Below, in pieces: positions 6,901-7,205 of a stretch of 7,205 bases of DNA (position 1 is the stretch's first letter; every line of letters begins with the position of its first letter). The notes under the pieces are model-generated. The model was not told where the DNA came from. It searched no databases and was given only the letters and a program-made list of their open reading frames with translations. Made by a program: the position numbers and the translations under genes. The stretch lies in NCBI GenBank assembly GCA_024404395.1, contig JAKSPZ010000045.1, positions 1-7,205 on the forward strand, given 5' to 3'. This DNA is from Clostridia bacterium. Lineage in GTDB: Bacteria > Bacillota > Clostridia > Christensenellales > Aristaeellaceae.

Positions 6901-7205
6901 CAGGCCGCCCCCAACTATGAGGATGTCATCGCCCACTATAAAAGGAAGGCTGACGGCAACCTTGACAGCAGGTCGGTCTATGCCACCAAGGAAGGCTTTG
7001 AAGCCATGTCCCGCTGCGCCCTCACCCGCGCCGAGGAACATGTGCAGAGCATCCGCAGCGGCACCTGTGAGATCCGTCCCGCAGGCAACAAAAGCGACGA
7101 ACTGCCCTGCAGATTCTGTGAATTCTCGGGCGCATGCATGTACGACAGTCACCTCAACCGTTGCCAGATCAAAAAGAAGAAAAAATTCAACGAGACTATG
7201 CCCCA
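3913..7205 (+). CDS. addB: ATP-dependent helicase/nuclease subunit B (AddB), 3' end cut by window edge
   Basis: AddB pairs with AddA to resect double-strand breaks to Chi sites for RecA loading. The frame is open for 1097 codons, close to the roughly 1150 usual for AddB. N-terminal family marks are LIIVPKQLTL (29-38), the LQVISPQRL segment, and YFYGFDRIPP near 192-201. The C-terminal nuclease domain is complete: H797, D902 in GTIDR, D915-Y916-K917 in IIDYKRS, and Q935 in GYDLQ. Four Fe-S cysteines are present: C767 (AACPFSFF), then C1066, C1069 and C1075, with the Cx2Cx5C spacing of Bacillus subtilis AddB. The Walker A position (GRxGxGKT in many AddB proteins) reads GRGTLMQG at 7-14, so its lysine is Q13. 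The ATG at 3913 lies 5 bases after the preceding stop with only a weak CGGAT ribosome site, so coupled translation is likely. AddA would be expected just downstream, outside the window. Confidence 0.95.
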   Translation, partial: MLTFYTGRGTLMQGALLDALQRSACQKRLIIVPKQLTLLTERMLLRELSLGGTFDLQVISPQRLCGHIFDAAGLPMGTRLDDRGRVMLVRTAARDARSELTIYKKAAERTGFPIRAAEQLETIRQAGLTPDDLRVSAESRSDTLGMKLKDLANLQERYEAMIKDRYLDGTQECIEAIARVSSAAFLKETAVYFYGFDRIPPMLHSFIGAIAAVSPDAALFLPMADPSERDGDVFLPLFDTYNLICRKCEEYGGDHKRIRVIEGSSSDKNVLSIMPPAQAPASRHLASELYAHGTSEKITSNGSIALITLQNPVEECRYAMARARELVRLNKWHWRDVLILISGDADTYAQPLNAAAAMYDVPLFLSTSRSAARHTTAECLLTAIHAVSTGYPEDDMRALLSCGIMPLSADESDRLSNYAVKHGLKSKRWLQPLTAATEGEAKEISELEPLRERLMTPLIHLQEALGAARSIEAQLTALFGFLTEIDAYEQIKSRINRLTEANLQELASEESQVWNRILETFDQMVALCGSVRLSRKDLYDTLLESLSAIVIKALPQADDAVYAQSTDSSCSESAKAIIIIGESERVSAGDNGLLTESQRKWLANSTRTYLGPEAIDIARTRRFYLKNALSMATDFVSISTAMSDIDGAVQRPGLLFDAAINLFNDLELQSGSTDPVIGRMLRSSPRAAAHALADAVALLPDVQLPTGIRQTEAILKAIPDSEADLRVIGNAQQHKNEKVRLDPDIARSLYQSLKEIDVSRLETFAACPFSFFVKYGLKPGVIRPYEYTAIEEGNLFHDAVCKFMTASKRDIRTLSEEEARERMAAIADQLLEEQQRTTPLGESNTTRADSKRLRELMLNSAVALAAHMKGSAFSDMELEARFGRGANELCLSDGTLLRGTIDRTDIMDGYVRIIDYKRSKHDFDLNKIRLGYDLQLPLYLSVEMARKGLDSAGVYYFTLTSVLPDTDSRDKAAIDDEYTDQFRLNGITPEDEALVVQAAPNYEDVIAHYKRKADGNLDSRSVYATKEGFEAMSRCALTRAEEHVQSIRSGTCEIRPAGNKSDELPCRFCEFSGACMYDSHLNRCQIKKKKKFNETMP

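Overview
The window looks like chromosomal DNA from a Gram-positive anaerobe of the class Clostridia. This rests on an AddB-type (not RecB-type) recombination nuclease, a zinc-ribbon protein with a clostridial 'IKEYFP'-type kinase N-lobe, a clostridial-style thymidylate kinase, purine-rich Shine-Dalgarno sites and clearly GC-rich coding DNA. I cannot name a species. There are four protein genes in two divergent pairs, and almost all the DNA is coding. I see no RNA gene, insertion sequence, CRISPR array or phage gene.

Minus-strand arm (1-3125). Reading leftward from a central 203-base intergenic region, the first gene has a TTG start. It encodes one chain with an N-terminal HAD-family phosphatase and a C-terminal thymidylate kinase (Tmk). 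Its stop overlaps or nearly abuts the next gene, a membrane protein that runs off the left edge. That protein has an N-terminal zinc ribbon, then what looks like only the N-lobe of a Ser/Thr kinase with its catalytic residues lost. One transmembrane helix follows, then an outer part of three peptidoglycan-binding-like repeats on Pro/Thr-rich linkers, ending in a PTxx minisatellite. It resembles a wall-sensing receptor kinase whose catalytic half has been removed.

Plus-strand arm (3329-7205). A COG2426-type small membrane protein (Sm_multidrug_ex family) is followed five bases later by addB, the B subunit of the AddAB double-strand-break helicase-nuclease. addB runs off the right edge close to its expected end. 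Its nuclease residues and four Fe-S cysteines are all visible, but the N-terminal Walker A position is degenerate.

Central region (3126-3328). It carries a good sigma-A-type promoter in each direction. An imperfect dyad covers the extended -10 of the rightward promoter. The most unusual items are the truncated pseudokinase/wall-binding protein, the HAD-Tmk fusion, and their tight translational linkage.
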